This document shows, in pieces, positions 7,636 to 16,741 of a stretch of 64,000 nucleotides of DNA; position 1 is the first letter of the stretch, and each line of letters starts with the position of its first letter. Source of the stretch: Phenylobacterium montanum (lineage in GTDB: Bacteria > Pseudomonadota > Alphaproteobacteria > Caulobacterales > Caulobacteraceae); NCBI RefSeq assembly GCF_018135625.1, contig NZ_CP073078.1, positions 1,054,001 through 1,118,000 on the forward strand, given 5' to 3'. The position numbers were made by a program, and so were the translations under genes. Under the pieces are notes generated by a model that was given only the letters and a program-made list of their open reading frames with translations, was not told the origin of the DNA and did no database searches.

Positions 7636-8625
7636 CTACCCGATCGCCCTCTGAAAGAACGCCACGACCGCCGCGTCGAAGTCCTCGTGGAACTTCACCC
7701 GGTCGAATCCCGGGCGCGAGGTGCAGATCTCCGGCAGCCGCTTGGCCATGTCCGCGCTGCAGGGGGCCAGGAAGTCGTAGTGGTCGGCGTTCTTCGCCAC
7801 ATGATAGTCCGCCGGCCCCGGCAGGGCGTCGCGGGCGGCCTCGGCATAGTCGGGGCTGGGCAGCACGTGGTCGTACTCGGCCCGCCAGATCTGCACGGGG
7901 ACCGTCACCCCCTTCAGTCCCCCATGCAGGAAGGTGAAGGCCAGCCCAGGCGCGGCCGAGACCACCGCCTTGACCCGCAGATCGTGGGTCCAGGCCGAGG
8001 CCGGCGGCGGCGGGGCGTCCAGCTTGCCGGTCATGCGCGACAGCTTGCAGTCGAAATTGTCCGGCAGAGCGTCGCAATGCGGCCGGATGGTCGAATAGTC
8101 CGGCACGCCCCCGGCCTCCACCAGCACCGTGAAGCCGCCGGCCGAAAAGCCGAACGCCCCCACCCGCGCCGGGTCTATGGCGTCTTTTTCCCGCGAGGCC
8201 TCCAGCATGAAGTCGATCAGCCGGTGCAGGTCGCGCGGCCGGTCGGGCATGTCGGTCTGGCGGCTCATGTCCTCGTAGTTGTCGCCGGGGTGGGTGAGGG
8301 CCGCGACCACGAAGCCGGCATGGGCCAGGGCCAGGGCGGTGTCGTAGTGCCCGCCGGCCCAGCCGCCGTTGCCATGGCTGATCACCACCAGCGGATGTCG
8401 CCCCGGCGCAGGCGCGGCGCCCGGCGCCACCGCCTGGGTCCAGCCGCCCAACCGCTGCGGGCTGGCCGCCGCGTCGGTCGGATACCAGACCAGCATCTCG
8501 AACGCCGGCCCGGCGCCCGAGGGCACGGTCGCGCTATCGAAGCCGACATTGGCCGAAGGCTCGGCGGCCCGCACGAGCGCCGGCGCGAGGACCAATAGGC
8601 CGATCAGGGCGAGGCGGTTGAGCAT
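7636..8625 (-). CDS. Secreted alpha/beta hydrolase (dienelactone-hydrolase/PAF-AH type)
   Basis: A 329-residue exported hydrolase. A signal peptide runs from the start MLNRLALIGLLVLAPALVRA. The fold signatures are HPLVVISHGNGGWAGGHYDTA (oxyanion region), GAFGFSAGG (nucleophile elbow GFSAGG) and a late His in KNADHYDFLAP, giving a Ser-Asp-His triad. It probably cleaves small esters or lipids in the periplasm. I chose ATG 8625 because the longer frame to 8790 runs through the operator region and into the divergent TetR gene. It is divergently arranged with the TetR regulator at 8694, which probably controls it. Confidence 0.85.
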   Translation of the reverse strand: MLNRLALIGLLVLAPALVRAAEPSANVGFDSATVPSGAGPAFEMLVWYPTDAAASPQRLGGWTQAVAPGAAPAPGRHPLVVISHGNGGWAGGHYDTALALAHAGFVVAALTHPGDNYEDMSRQTDMPDRPRDLHRLIDFMLEASREKDAIDPARVGAFGFSAGGFTVLVEAGGVPDYSTIRPHCDALPDNFDCKLSRMTGKLDAPPPPASAWTHDLRVKAVVSAAPGLAFTFLHGGLKGVTVPVQIWRAEYDHVLPSPDYAEAARDALPGPADYHVAKNADHYDFLAPCSADMAKRLPEICTSRPGFDRVKFHEDFDAAVVAFFQRAIG

Positions 8626-8638
8626 GGCGATCTCCGGC

Positions 8639-8688
8639 AATGTTGACGGCGCTGACATTTGCGCTCCAATGTTAGACGTGTCAACATT
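8639..8688. promoter_or_regulatory. Inverted-repeat operator between hydrolase and TetR gene
   Basis: AATGTTGAC at 8639-8647 and GTCAACATT at 8680-8688 are perfect inverted copies separated by 32 bases. A second half-site, AATGTT-A-GAC (8668-8677), makes an imperfect palindrome with the right-hand copy around GACGTGTC. Repeated TGTTGAC half-sites between a TetR gene and its divergent partner are typical of TetR-family operators. Confidence 0.6.
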
Positions 8689-8693
8689 CACCC

Positions 8694-9287
8694 ATGAGCA
8701 AGGACGGCTACCACCACGGCGACCTGCGCCGCGCCCTGATCGAGGCGGCCCTGGCCGTGGTCGAACAGGCCGGCGCCGAGGCCGTCTCACTCCGCGAACT
8801 GGCCGAACAGGCCGGAGTCTCCCGCGCAGCGCCCTATCGCCACTTCGCCGACCGCGACGAGCTCTTGGCCTGCGTGGCTGCGCGCGGGTTCGAGGACCTT
8901 AACGCCGGCTACGAGGCCGCCCTCGCCGCCCCTGGCGACGGGCGCGAGCGGCTGCGGCGGGCCAGCCTGGTCTATGTTGACTTCGCCGCGCGCCGCCCTG
9001 GCCTCTTCAAGCTGATGTTCGAGAGCGACCTCCTGGCTCCCGGCAAGGTGCCTGCGGTGATGGTCCCGGCCGCCAATCAGTCCTACTACCTGTTGTGGCG
9101 CGCCGTGGAGGGCGCCGACCCGTCGGCCGACGACAAGACCGTCAAGGCGCGCACCATCACCCTTTGGTCGACCCTCTACGGCTTTCTGGCGCTCGACGGC
9201 GCCGGCCGCTTCAAGCCGTTCATGACCGAGCCCCTGACTCGAGAGGAGATCGTCGAGGCGGTGGTGTCCGCCGCCACCAGGGGCTGA
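8694..9287 (+). CDS. TetR/AcrR-family transcriptional regulator
   Basis: A 197-residue regulator. The N-terminal 60 residues hold the TetR helix-turn-helix (RRALIEAALAVVEQAGAEAV, then LRELAEQAGVSRAAPYRHFADRDELL). The C-terminal ligand-binding part has the FAARRPGLFKLMFESDLL motif of the WHG/TetR_C_33 type. It starts about 6 bases after the right-hand operator half-site and reads away from the hydrolase at 7636-8625, so it probably represses both that gene and itself. Its inducer cannot be inferred. Confidence 0.9.
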   Translation: MSKDGYHHGDLRRALIEAALAVVEQAGAEAVSLRELAEQAGVSRAAPYRHFADRDELLACVAARGFEDLNAGYEAALAAPGDGRERLRRASLVYVDFAARRPGLFKLMFESDLLAPGKVPAVMVPAANQSYYLLWRAVEGADPSADDKTVKARTITLWSTLYGFLALDGAGRFKPFMTEPLTREEIVEAVVSAATRG

Positions 9288-9296
9288 TCCGGCGAC

Positions 9297-9305
9297 TTAT
9301 CCACA
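9297..9305 (+). promoter_or_regulatory. Consensus DnaA box
   Basis: TTATCCACA matches the consensus DnaA-binding 9-mer exactly. It lies just after the TetR gene, in a 316-base non-coding stretch. Only one copy is visible, so it is not an origin. Confidence 0.4.
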
Positions 9306-9407
9306 TTTTGTCCAAGGCCAAACGCGCCTTCGACCAAGGGCCAAGGCGCGCCGATAACGCATTGAAACAATGCGAAAAAATGTGTGAAAAAATCCTTAAT
9401 GCGGCGC

Positions 9408-9434
9408 TTGACACCATGGTGCAGTGCAGCATGG
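9408..9434 (+). promoter_or_regulatory. TTGACA element with an adjoining 21-base palindrome
   Basis: TTGACA (9408-9413) is followed directly by CCATGGTGCAGTGCAGCATGG, a palindrome with one mismatched pair. The core TGCAGTGCA resembles the TGCA-rich sites of PhaR-type regulators of alphaproteobacteria. No good -10 is visible at the usual spacing, so the promoter part is uncertain. The stretch 9435-9603 holds no other recognisable feature. Confidence 0.4.
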
Positions 9435-9603
9435 GGTTGCGACTCGGTCATAGAGGCGCCATAAACCTCGCGGAATTAGCGTTCGTCTTGGCCAACCGTG
9501 TTGCGGCCGAGCGCCCGTTTTGAGGCGTCTAGCGGGATGCAGGCGACTTGAAACGTCGATGTCGGGGGGCGTGTTCGCCCTCGCCGAATAGGACACGTAA
9601 GGT

Positions 9604-10668
9604 TTGATTTTTACAGATTTAGCGCGAGCGGATGCGCGCGCGCTGACAGGTGGCCTCGTCGCTGGGGCCGCTGTCGGCCTCGTATTGGGCGGCGCCTACA
9701 TGGCTGGGGCGTCCGCCCGATCATCCGATGACCATCTGCGCGCCGCGCGCCTGGCGAATGCGGCTGCGCGTCAGTTTTCCGAAGGCGCCCTGCGCGCCGA
9801 AACCCAGGGCATGGCCCCGGGCGCCGTCGCCCTGGCCCAGCGCCACGACCCGCTTTCAGCCGCGGCGCATGACGCTCCGACCAATCTACAGATCGCCTCG
9901 CCGGCCGCTGTGGCCGGGGTCACCCCCGCCGCCCAGGCGTTGGCGCACCCGAGCGTAATGCGCGTCAGCCTGCCGGCCGCCGCCGGCCCCGCTGCACGGC
10001 CCTTCCGCCTGCCCACCGCCGACACCCTGCAGTCGGCCCGCGACCTCGATTGCCTGACCGACGCGGTCTATTACGAGGCCCGCGGCGAGACGGCCGCCGG
10101 CCAGGCCGCCGTGGCCCAGGTGGTGCTGAACCGCGTGCGCCATACGGGCTTCCCCAAGTCGGTCTGCGGCGTGGTGTTCCAGGGCGTCAGTCAGGACGGC
10201 TGCCAGTTCAGCTTCGCCTGCGACGGCTCCATGCACCGGCCCAAGGAGGCCGAGGCCTGGCGCCGGGCCGAGCAGGTCGCCGCCCGCGCCCTGACCGGCT
10301 TCGTCATGCCCGCCGTCGGCAACGCCACCCACTTCCACGCGGTCGGCGCGGATCCGGGCTGGGGCCCTGGCCTGCTGCGCGTGGCCCAGGTCGGCCTGCA
10401 CGTCTTCTATCGCTTCGGCGGCTACAATGGCGCCCCGGCCAGCTTCAAGGGTCAGCCCCAGGGCTCGACGCCGGAAGACGCCGGCCAAGCCGCCCCGCCG
10501 CCGATCCAGACCGCCTCGGCCGACGGCGCCCGAGCCGGCGGCCAGTACATCCTGGCCAGCGCCACCGTGGCCCAGCCGACGCCGCAGAGCGCCCCGACCG
10601 CAAAGCCGGCCGAGTCCGCGTCTCAGCCCAAGACAGAAGCACCCAAGAAAGCCGACAGCGGGGCCTGA
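9604..10668 (+). CDS. SleB/CwlJ-type cell-wall hydrolase, membrane-anchored
   Basis: A 354-residue protein with one N-terminal membrane segment (about 15-37), a variable linker, and a Hydrolase_2 (SleB/CwlJ) domain from about 147 to 265. The domain begins DLDCLTDAVYYEARGETAAGQ with the conserved catalytic Glu at 158, and continues VVLNRVRHTGFPKSVCGVVFQG, CQFSFACDG and GNATHFHA. Such enzymes cleave peptidoglycan glycan strands and in alphaproteobacteria act in the periplasm. The C-terminal 90 residues are Ala/Pro/Gln-rich and probably disordered. The TTG start at 9604 is the least certain point. Confidence 0.85.
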   Translation: MIFTDLARADARALTGGLVAGAAVGLVLGGAYMAGASARSSDDHLRAARLANAAARQFSEGALRAETQGMAPGAVALAQRHDPLSAAAHDAPTNLQIASPAAVAGVTPAAQALAHPSVMRVSLPAAAGPAARPFRLPTADTLQSARDLDCLTDAVYYEARGETAAGQAAVAQVVLNRVRHTGFPKSVCGVVFQGVSQDGCQFSFACDGSMHRPKEAEAWRRAEQVAARALTGFVMPAVGNATHFHAVGADPGWGPGLLRVAQVGLHVFYRFGGYNGAPASFKGQPQGSTPEDAGQAAPPPIQTASADGARAGGQYILASATVAQPTPQSAPTAKPAESASQPKTEAPKKADSGA

Positions 10669-10680
10669 CCAGCCCCGCCC

Positions 10681-11196
<516 letters not shown>

Positions 11197-11318
11197 GATT
11201 CCTCTCCTGTGCTCGATGATGCGTCTTCAACGCTATCGTGCGGCCTGTAGTTTGCAAACGACCGCTCTGCGGCAACGCTTGATCGCTTCGCGCGTTCAAC
11301 CCGCCGAAGGGGGCTTCA

Positions 11319-11717
11319 ATGAAAGACTTCGCCATGAAGAGAGCTTGCCTGCCCCTGATCGCCGCCCTGGCGGCGACCACCGCAATGACCGCGCCGGCCC
11401 TGGCCCAGCCCTACGGCCCGCCGGCGCCTCCCGGCTACGGGGCCGCTGAGCGCCATGAGGGCTGGGAGATCGACCGCCGCATCGACTGGACCCAGGACCG
11501 CATCGATCGCGGCCGCGCCGACGGCTCGCTCGACCGCCACGAATTCCGCCGGGTCCAGGGACAGCTGAACCGCATCCGTCACGATTTCGAGCGCGCCCGT
11601 TACCGCAGCGGCGGTCGCCTCGACGGTCGCGCCCGCGCCTCGCTCGCCGGCCGCCTGGACCGGCTGAACGACGAAATCCACTGGCTGAGGCACAACGACG
11701 AACGCCGGCCCTGGTAA
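11319..11717 (+). CDS. Small secreted helical protein, unknown function
   Basis: A 132-residue exported protein. Its signal peptide ends near TAPALAQ, about residue 29. The mature part is strongly charged and helical, with two similar halves: RIDRGRADGSLDRHEFRRVQ and RLDGRARASLAGRLDRLNDE, both with a DG-S/R-LD pattern that recalls short EF-hand-like or DUF-type repeats in Caulobacterales. ATG 11319 has GAAGGGGG upstream; ATG 11334 is a weaker alternative. A strong bidirectional hairpin follows the stop codon. Function unknown. Confidence 0.75.
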   Translation: MKDFAMKRACLPLIAALAATTAMTAPALAQPYGPPAPPGYGAAERHEGWEIDRRIDWTQDRIDRGRADGSLDRHEFRRVQGQLNRIRHDFERARYRSGGRLDGRARASLAGRLDRLNDEIHWLRHNDERRPW

Positions 11718-11734
11718 GTCAGGACAACGCCTTC

Positions 11735-11763
11735 AGAACCCTTCCCCGCCGGGGAAGGGTTCT
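11735..11763. terminator. Bidirectional hairpin terminator
   Basis: AGAACCCTTCCCC and GGGGAAGGGTTCT form a perfect 13-base stem with a 3-base loop. It lies between two convergent genes that end at 11717 (plus) and 11766 (minus). T-runs are short, but position and stem strength fit a shared terminator. Confidence 0.75.
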
Positions 11764-11765
11764 CT

Positions 11766-12044
11766 CTATGCGAGGATATCCTCGTGCTCCCGATGCCGGC
11801 GCATCCAGGCCTGGGCATAGGTGCAGACCGGCACGATCTTCAGGCCCGCCTCGCGGGCGTGGGCCACGATCCCTTCCATCAGCCGTGCGGCGACGCCATG
11901 GCCGCGCAGGGCCTGCGGGGTCTCCACATGCGGGATCACCAGGCGGTCGCCGTCGCGCCAATAGTCGGCGAAGGCGACCTGGCCGTCGACCGCCAGCTCG
12001 AAGCGGCTCTTGCCCTGATTGTCGGTCACGGACTGGTCGGCCAA
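11766..12044 (-). CDS. GNAT-family N-acetyltransferase, YjdJ-like short type
   Basis: A 92-residue acetyltransferase of the minimal GNAT type (Acetyltransf_CG). It has the acetyl-CoA-binding core IPHVETPQALRGHGVAARLMEGIVAHARE, a version of the RGHG-x-A pyrophosphate loop, then KIVPVCTYAQAWMRRHRE. The single-domain length is normal for this subfamily. The substrate is unknown. It converges with the small secreted protein gene across the hairpin at 11735-11763. Confidence 0.85.
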   Translation of the reverse strand: MADQSVTDNQGKSRFELAVDGQVAFADYWRDGDRLVIPHVETPQALRGHGVAARLMEGIVAHAREAGLKIVPVCTYAQAWMRRHREHEDILA

Positions 12045-12179
12045 GGTTTCAGCTCCCGCCTTGCATGCAGCGCCCTACCCTGGGCTGCCAATGCGATTGA
12101 TCTTGGCCAGATTCTGGCGTTCGAATTGTGTCATCGAGCACGGCCCGGCGACAGACCGGCCGCACGGGAGGAGACCGTC

Positions 12180-12764
12180 ATGCGCCCCTGGATCCTGGCC
12201 GCCCTGAGCTTTGCCGCCCTGACGCCCCTGGCCGGCTGCAACAGGCCGGTCGTCGCCTCCAGCGCGGCCCCGGCGGCGGCCTCGGCCGCGGTGTCCGCAG
12301 CCCCCGCGCCCCAGGCGGCGGCCTATCCGCACCGCAAGGCCGGCCTCTGGCGCCAGACCATGTCCATGGCCGGCGGCCCCGCCATGCCCGCCACCGAAAT
12401 GTGCCTCGACGACGCCAGCCAAGCCAAGCTGTCCATGGTCGGCCAGGAAATGAGCCGCAACCATTGCAGCCCGCCTCAGTTCACCCGCAATCCGGACGGA
12501 TCGTTCAGCTTCACAGCCAGCTGCGACATGGGCGAGGCGGGCCGGAGCACCACCACCGGAACCGTCACCGGCGACTTCAATTCCAGCTACCAGACCATGA
12601 TCGACTCCAAGATCACCGGCGCGGCGACCGCGGCCGCCAATGGCGAGCACAAGATGACCATGACCGCCACCTGGCTCGGCCCCTGCACAGCCGACCAGAA
12701 GCCCGGCGACATGATCATGTCCAACGGCATGAAGATGAACATGCTGGACCGCGCCGGCGGTTGA
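12180..12764 (+). CDS. DUF3617-type lipoprotein
   Basis: A 194-residue exported protein. The N-terminus LSFAALTPLAGCN has a lipobox (L-A-G-C), so it is probably a lipoprotein. An Ala-rich linker follows to about residue 52. The rest matches the DUF3617 pattern: HRKAGLWRQTMSMAGGP, a conserved Cys in EMCLDD, CDMGEAGRSTTTGTVTGDF and a late WLGPCTADQKPGD. The function of DUF3617 proteins is not established. I place the start at ATG 12180, where the signal sequence begins. Confidence 0.85.
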   Translation: MRPWILAALSFAALTPLAGCNRPVVASSAAPAAASAAVSAAPAPQAAAYPHRKAGLWRQTMSMAGGPAMPATEMCLDDASQAKLSMVGQEMSRNHCSPPQFTRNPDGSFSFTASCDMGEAGRSTTTGTVTGDFNSSYQTMIDSKITGAATAAANGEHKMTMTATWLGPCTADQKPGDMIMSNGMKMNMLDRAGG

Positions 12765-12906
12765 TCGGCCGGGGCTGTCAACGGTTATATGAAACCATCG
12801 CCTGAGCCGCGCGTTGACCCGGACGCCTGTGTCAAACCTCGGCGCAGGCCCGTCTCAGCCGCGGCGATAGGCGTTGCGGCGACCGCCTTGGACCTCGATT
12901 TCGTTC

Positions 12907-13122
12907 GTGCCGCGTCTTCGTAAGAGATCCATCAGTCTGTCCGGCCACGCCACCTCGCTGGCGCTGGAGCCCGAGTTCTGGGAGGCCCTTAGCGCCATGG
13001 CCGCCGCCCGGGCGATGAGCCTGGCTGGCCTGATCGTCGACATCGACGCCGGCCGCGCCGATCGCCCCTTGGCCTCGGCCTGCCGCGTCGCCGCCCTCGC
13101 CTGGGCCCGCAACGGCGGCTGA
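12907..13122 (+). CDS. Ribbon-helix-helix domain protein
   Basis: A protein of about 71 residues. The core RKRSISLSGHATSLALEPEF followed by WEALSAMAAARAMSLAGLI matches the ribbon-helix-helix family that aligns to aryl-sulfate-sulfotransferase-type RHH proteins (Ribbon-helix-helix_4) in alphaproteobacteria. These are DNA-binding-type dimers, but targets are unknown. I prefer GTG 12907 because the domain begins right after it; TTG 12874 would add 11 residues. It precedes the helicase gene by 80 bases. Confidence 0.75.
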   Translation: MPRLRKRSISLSGHATSLALEPEFWEALSAMAAARAMSLAGLIVDIDAGRADRPLASACRVAALAWARNGG

Positions 13123-13202
13123 GCTCTCAGGCGCCGGCGCTTCTGTCGGGCCGCCAACGTGCTACATATGTTCCAGATTCTTCCTGTTTCTGGTCCATCA
13201 GC

Positions 13203-15512
13203 TTGTCCGACATCCCTACGCCCCGCATCAGCGACCTCGCCCGGGTCGCCGCCCCCGCCGCCTCGCACCTCGACGGGCTGAACCCCGAGCAGCGCCGGGC
13301 GGTCGAGGCGATCGAGGGGCCGGTGCTGGTGCTGGCCGGCGCCGGCACAGGCAAGACCCGGGTGCTCACCAGCCGCCTGGCCCAGATTCTGGCCACCGGC
13401 CGCGCCCGGCCGTGGCAGATCCTGGCCGTCACCTTCACCAACAAGGCCGCGCGCGAAATGCGCGAGCGCACCACCGCAATGGTCGGTCCCCAGGCCGAGG
13501 GCCTGCGCTGGCTGGGCACCTTCCACTCCATCGCCGCCCAGATCCTGCGCCGCCACGCCGAGCTGGTGGGGATGAAGTCCAACTTCACCATCCTCGACAC
13601 CGACGACCAGGAACGGCTGATCAAACAGCTCTTGGAAGCCGAGAACATCGACCCCAAGCGCTGGACCCCGCGCAACTTCGCCGGCCTGGTCGACCACTGG
13701 AAGAACCGGGGCTGGACGCCCGAGCGCCTGCCGCCGGCCGAGGGCGCGCATTTCGCCAACAACCGCGGCGCGGCCCTCTACAAGCTGTACCAGGAACGGC
13801 TGAGGGTGCTGAACGCCTGCGATTTCGGCGACCTGTTGCTGCACAACATCACCATCTTCACCGCCAACCCGGACGTGCTGGCCGACTATCACGACCGCTT
13901 CCGCTACATCCTGGTCGACGAGTACCAGGACACCAATGTCGCCCAGTACCTGTGGCTGCGCCTCCTGGCCCAGAACCGGCAGAACATCTGCTGCGTCGGC
14001 GACGACGACCAATCGATCTATGGCTGGCGCGGCGCCGAGGTGGACAACATCCTGCGCTTCGAGCGCGACTTCCCCGGCGCCGAGGTGATCCGGCTGGAGC
14101 GCAACTATCGCTCAACCGAGCACATCCTGGCCGCCGCCTCGGGCCTGATCACCGCCAACAAGGGCCGCCTGGGCAAGACCCTGTGGACCGAGGCCAAGGG
14201 CGGCCAGAAGGTCCAGGTGCGCGGGGTCTGGGACGGCGAGGCCGAGAGCCGCCTGGTGGCCGACGAGATCGAGCGGGCCAAACGCGCGGGCCGCCGCTTC
14301 CGCGACATGGCCATACTGGTGCGCGCCTCGTTCCAGATGCGCGCCTTCGAAGAGCGCTTCGTGCTCTTGCAGATCCCCTACACCGTGATCGGCGGCCCGC
14401 GCTTCTTCGAGCGCGCCGAGATCCGCGACGCCCACGCCTATCTGCGCCTGATCCAGTCCGAGGACGACGACCTCGCCTTCGAGCGCATCGTCAACGTGCC
14501 CAAGCGCGGCATCGGCGACACCACCGTCTCGCGCCTCTTGCAACTCGCGCGCGGCCAGGGCCTGTCGGTCGCGGTCGCCTCCCGCGCCCTGGTGCACACC
14601 GACGAGCTGGCCGCCCGCACCCGCACCGCCCTCTCCAACTTCCTGCGCGATCTCGACCGCTGGCGCTCGCTCAGGGACACCACCGACCACGCGCGGCTTT
14701 TGGAAATGGTGCTGGAGGAGAGCGGCTATACCGACGCCCTGCGTCTCGACAAGGGCCCCACCAGCCAGACCCGCCTGGAGAACCTGAAGGAGCTGGTCCA
14801 GTCCATGGCCGCCTTCGAGAACCTGCAGGCCTATCTGGAGCACGTCTCCCTGGTCATGGACCTGGACCGCGGCGCCTCGGAAGACGCCGTGCAGATCATG
14901 ACCCTGCACGCGGCCAAGGGCCTCGAGTTCCCCCTGGTCTTCCTGCCCGGCTGGGAGGAAGGCGTGTTCCCCTCCCAGCGCAGCATCGACGAGAAGGGCG
15001 AGAAGGGCCTCGAGGAGGAGCGGCGCCTGGCCTATGTCGGCATCACCCGCGCCCGCGAGGACGCGCGCATCACCTTCGCCGCCAACCGGCAGGTCTACGG
15101 CCGCTGGACCAGCCAGCTGCCCAGCCGCTTCGTCGACGAACTGCCCATCGCCCACGTCGAGGCCTCCAGTGAGACCGGCTACTATGGCGGCGGGCCGGGC
15201 ATGCAGGAGCCCAAGAGCCGGTGGGACGAGGCCCCCGCATTCCGCTCCAGCTACGACAGCCCCGGCTGGCGGCGGGCGCAGACCCGCGGCTCTGCCGGCG
15301 GCGGCTCGCGCCAGCCGGTGATCGAGGGCGATGGGCGGCTGGTGGCGGTCTCCGAACCCTCCGCCAGCGGCGCCTACGCCCGCGGCGACCGGGTGTTCCA
15401 CCAGAAGTTCGGCTACGGCTTCGTCCGCGCCATCGAAGGCAACAAGCTCACCGTCAGCTTCGACAAGGCCGGCGAGAAGAAGGTCATCGACAGCTTCGTG
15501 GAGAAGGCGTGA
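13203..15512 (+). CDS. UvrD/PcrA-type 3'-5' DNA helicase
   Basis: A 769-residue superfamily 1A helicase. It unwinds DNA in repair and removes blocking proteins. All motifs are visible: LNPEQ Q-motif at 26-30, Walker A AGAGTGKT at 45-52, LVDEYQDTN (motif II), GDDDQSIYGWRGA (motif III), LERNYRST (motif IV), MTLHAAKGLEFPLVFLPG (motif V) and ERRLAYVGITRAR (motif VI). The C-terminus ends in the Tudor-like UvrD tail (GDRVFHQKFGYGFV and KLTVSFDKAGEKKV) that contacts RNA polymerase in relatives. It starts with TTG. Its stop overlaps the GTG of the cupin gene (GTGA), implying translational coupling. Confidence 0.95.
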   Translation: MSDIPTPRISDLARVAAPAASHLDGLNPEQRRAVEAIEGPVLVLAGAGTGKTRVLTSRLAQILATGRARPWQILAVTFTNKAAREMRERTTAMVGPQAEGLRWLGTFHSIAAQILRRHAELVGMKSNFTILDTDDQERLIKQLLEAENIDPKRWTPRNFAGLVDHWKNRGWTPERLPPAEGAHFANNRGAALYKLYQERLRVLNACDFGDLLLHNITIFTANPDVLADYHDRFRYILVDEYQDTNVAQYLWLRLLAQNRQNICCVGDDDQSIYGWRGAEVDNILRFERDFPGAEVIRLERNYRSTEHILAAASGLITANKGRLGKTLWTEAKGGQKVQVRGVWDGEAESRLVADEIERAKRAGRRFRDMAILVRASFQMRAFEERFVLLQIPYTVIGGPRFFERAEIRDAHAYLRLIQSEDDDLAFERIVNVPKRGIGDTTVSRLLQLARGQGLSVAVASRALVHTDELAARTRTALSNFLRDLDRWRSLRDTTDHARLLEMVLEESGYTDALRLDKGPTSQTRLENLKELVQSMAAFENLQAYLEHVSLVMDLDRGASEDAVQIMTLHAAKGLEFPLVFLPGWEEGVFPSQRSIDEKGEKGLEEERRLAYVGITRAREDARITFAANRQVYGRWTSQLPSRFVDELPIAHVEASSETGYYGGGPGMQEPKSRWDEAPAFRSSYDSPGWRRAQTRGSAGGGSRQPVIEGDGRLVAVSEPSASGAYARGDRVFHQKFGYGFVRAIEGNKLTVSFDKAGEKKVIDSFVEKA

Positions 15513-15931
15513 GCGAAGCCGACCGCCTGATCGCGGCCCTCGGCCTTCAGCCCCATCCGGAAGGTGGCTGGTACGCCGAAACCTTCCGCGCGCCGTCCCC
15601 GGACGGCCGGCGGCCCGCCGCCACGGCCATCCTGTTCCTGCTCAAGGCCGGCGAGGCCAGCCATTGGCACCGGGTCGATGCGGTCGAAATCTGGTGCTGG
15701 CATCGCGGCGCGCCGCTGGAGCTGAAGATCCACGATGGGACCGGCCTGCGCACCCTAAGCCTAGGACCAGGCATAGAATCCGGCGAAACACCCCAGGGCG
15801 TGGTCCCCGAGAGCGCCTGGCAGGCCGCCCGCTCCCTCGGCGACTACACCCTGGTCAGTTGCGCCGTCGCCCCCGGCTTCGACTTCGCCGGGTTCGAACT
15901 GGCGCCGCCAGGGTTCGAACCTACCCCTTGA
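15509..15931 (+). CDS. DUF985-family cupin protein
   Basis: A 140-residue RmlC-like cupin. Family landmarks are LQPHPEGGWYAETFR near the N-terminus, the metal-type motif SHWHRVDAVEIWCWHRG, GETPQGVVPESAWQAARS and a late DYTLVSCAVAPGFDFAGFEL. It overlaps the helicase stop codon by 4 bases (GTGA), so it is translated from the same message. Its last 11 bases overlap the convergent Hsp20 gene. The biochemical role of DUF985 proteins is unclear; sugar epimerase or lyase-like chemistry has been suggested from the fold. Confidence 0.88.
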   Translation: MSEADRLIAALGLQPHPEGGWYAETFRAPSPDGRRPAATAILFLLKAGEASHWHRVDAVEIWCWHRGAPLELKIHDGTGLRTLSLGPGIESGETPQGVVPESAWQAARSLGDYTLVSCAVAPGFDFAGFELAPPGFEPTP

Positions 15932-16619
15932 TCGCGATCCGCGACCGCGCCTTCTCCGCCGTGGCTTTGCGCGGCAGGGTTATGTGCAGCACCCCGTCCT
16001 TGTAGCTGGCCTCGATCGCGCTGCGGTTCACGTCCGCCGCAATCGGGAACCGCCGCTCGAAGCGGCCGAAACGGCGCTCGCTCAGGCGATAGGTGGTGGT
16101 GGCGTCCTTGTGTTCCTCGCTCTTGTGGCCGCAGACCACCAGGTTGTCGCCCTCGACGGCCAGGTCGAGGTCAGCGAGGGTCATGCCCGGAACCTCCAGC
16201 GCCAAGCTGTAGGCGGCGTCGGTTTCGGTCAGGTCGACCGGCGGCTGGCCGAACAGCCTGCCCGGGCTGAAGCCGGCGAAGGGTTGTGTGGCCCGCATCG
16301 CCGGCAGCGCGCCCAGGCCCATGGCCGAGCGCCAGAACTCGTCGAACAGCCGCCCCGCCTCCATCTGCATCGCTGGCAGGCTGTCGAACGGCGCGCGCCA
16401 GAACTCCAGAAGGTCCGCGGGCGCCCCGGTCTGAGCGGCTCGCTTCCCCGCCTCGGCGGTGCGATGCGCGACCTGCAGTCCGAGCGGCGAGCCCGCTCCG
16501 TTGTCAGCGAAACTGCGGCGTTCGCCCTCGGCGGGCTTGCCGGCGGCGGTCTTGGTCTGGGCCGTCTTCTCCGCCGTTTCAGGCCGCTGGGCGGCTTGCG
16601 ATTCGAGATGGTCAGCCAT
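15921..16619 (-). CDS. Hsp20-type small heat-shock chaperone
   Basis: A 232-residue small heat-shock protein that binds unfolding proteins without ATP. The alpha-crystallin domain runs from about 130 to 222: VDLTETDAAYSLALEVPGM, LDLAVEGDNLVVCGHKSEE, RRFGRFERRFPIAADVNRS, SYKDGVLHITLPRK. The terminal RIAIKG carries the I-x-I motif used in oligomer assembly. The N-terminal 100 residues are long, charged and Ala/Glu-rich. ATG 16619 has GGGAG upstream. The sequence overlaps the cupin gene end by 11 bases in the convergent sense. Confidence 0.92.
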   Translation of the reverse strand: MADHLESQAAQRPETAEKTAQTKTAAGKPAEGERRSFADNGAGSPLGLQVAHRTAEAGKRAAQTGAPADLLEFWRAPFDSLPAMQMEAGRLFDEFWRSAMGLGALPAMRATQPFAGFSPGRLFGQPPVDLTETDAAYSLALEVPGMTLADLDLAVEGDNLVVCGHKSEEHKDATTTYRLSERRFGRFERRFPIAADVNRSAIEASYKDGVLHITLPRKATAEKARSRIAIKG

Positions 16620-16741
16620 TGGAAACTCCCGGGTCTGGAGATAAAGGCGCCTCCCGCGCCCGCCCCGGATCATAGGCGCCCCAGGTCACAGGTCCGCTAC
16701 AACCTGAATCAAGTTATTTTGATTTTCCCGCAAAGGTTGAT

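Noticed and set aside
9176-9451. Minus-strand frame of about 91 codons after the TetR gene
   Set aside because: It overlaps the end of the TetR gene and lacks a ribosome site and any recognised domain.
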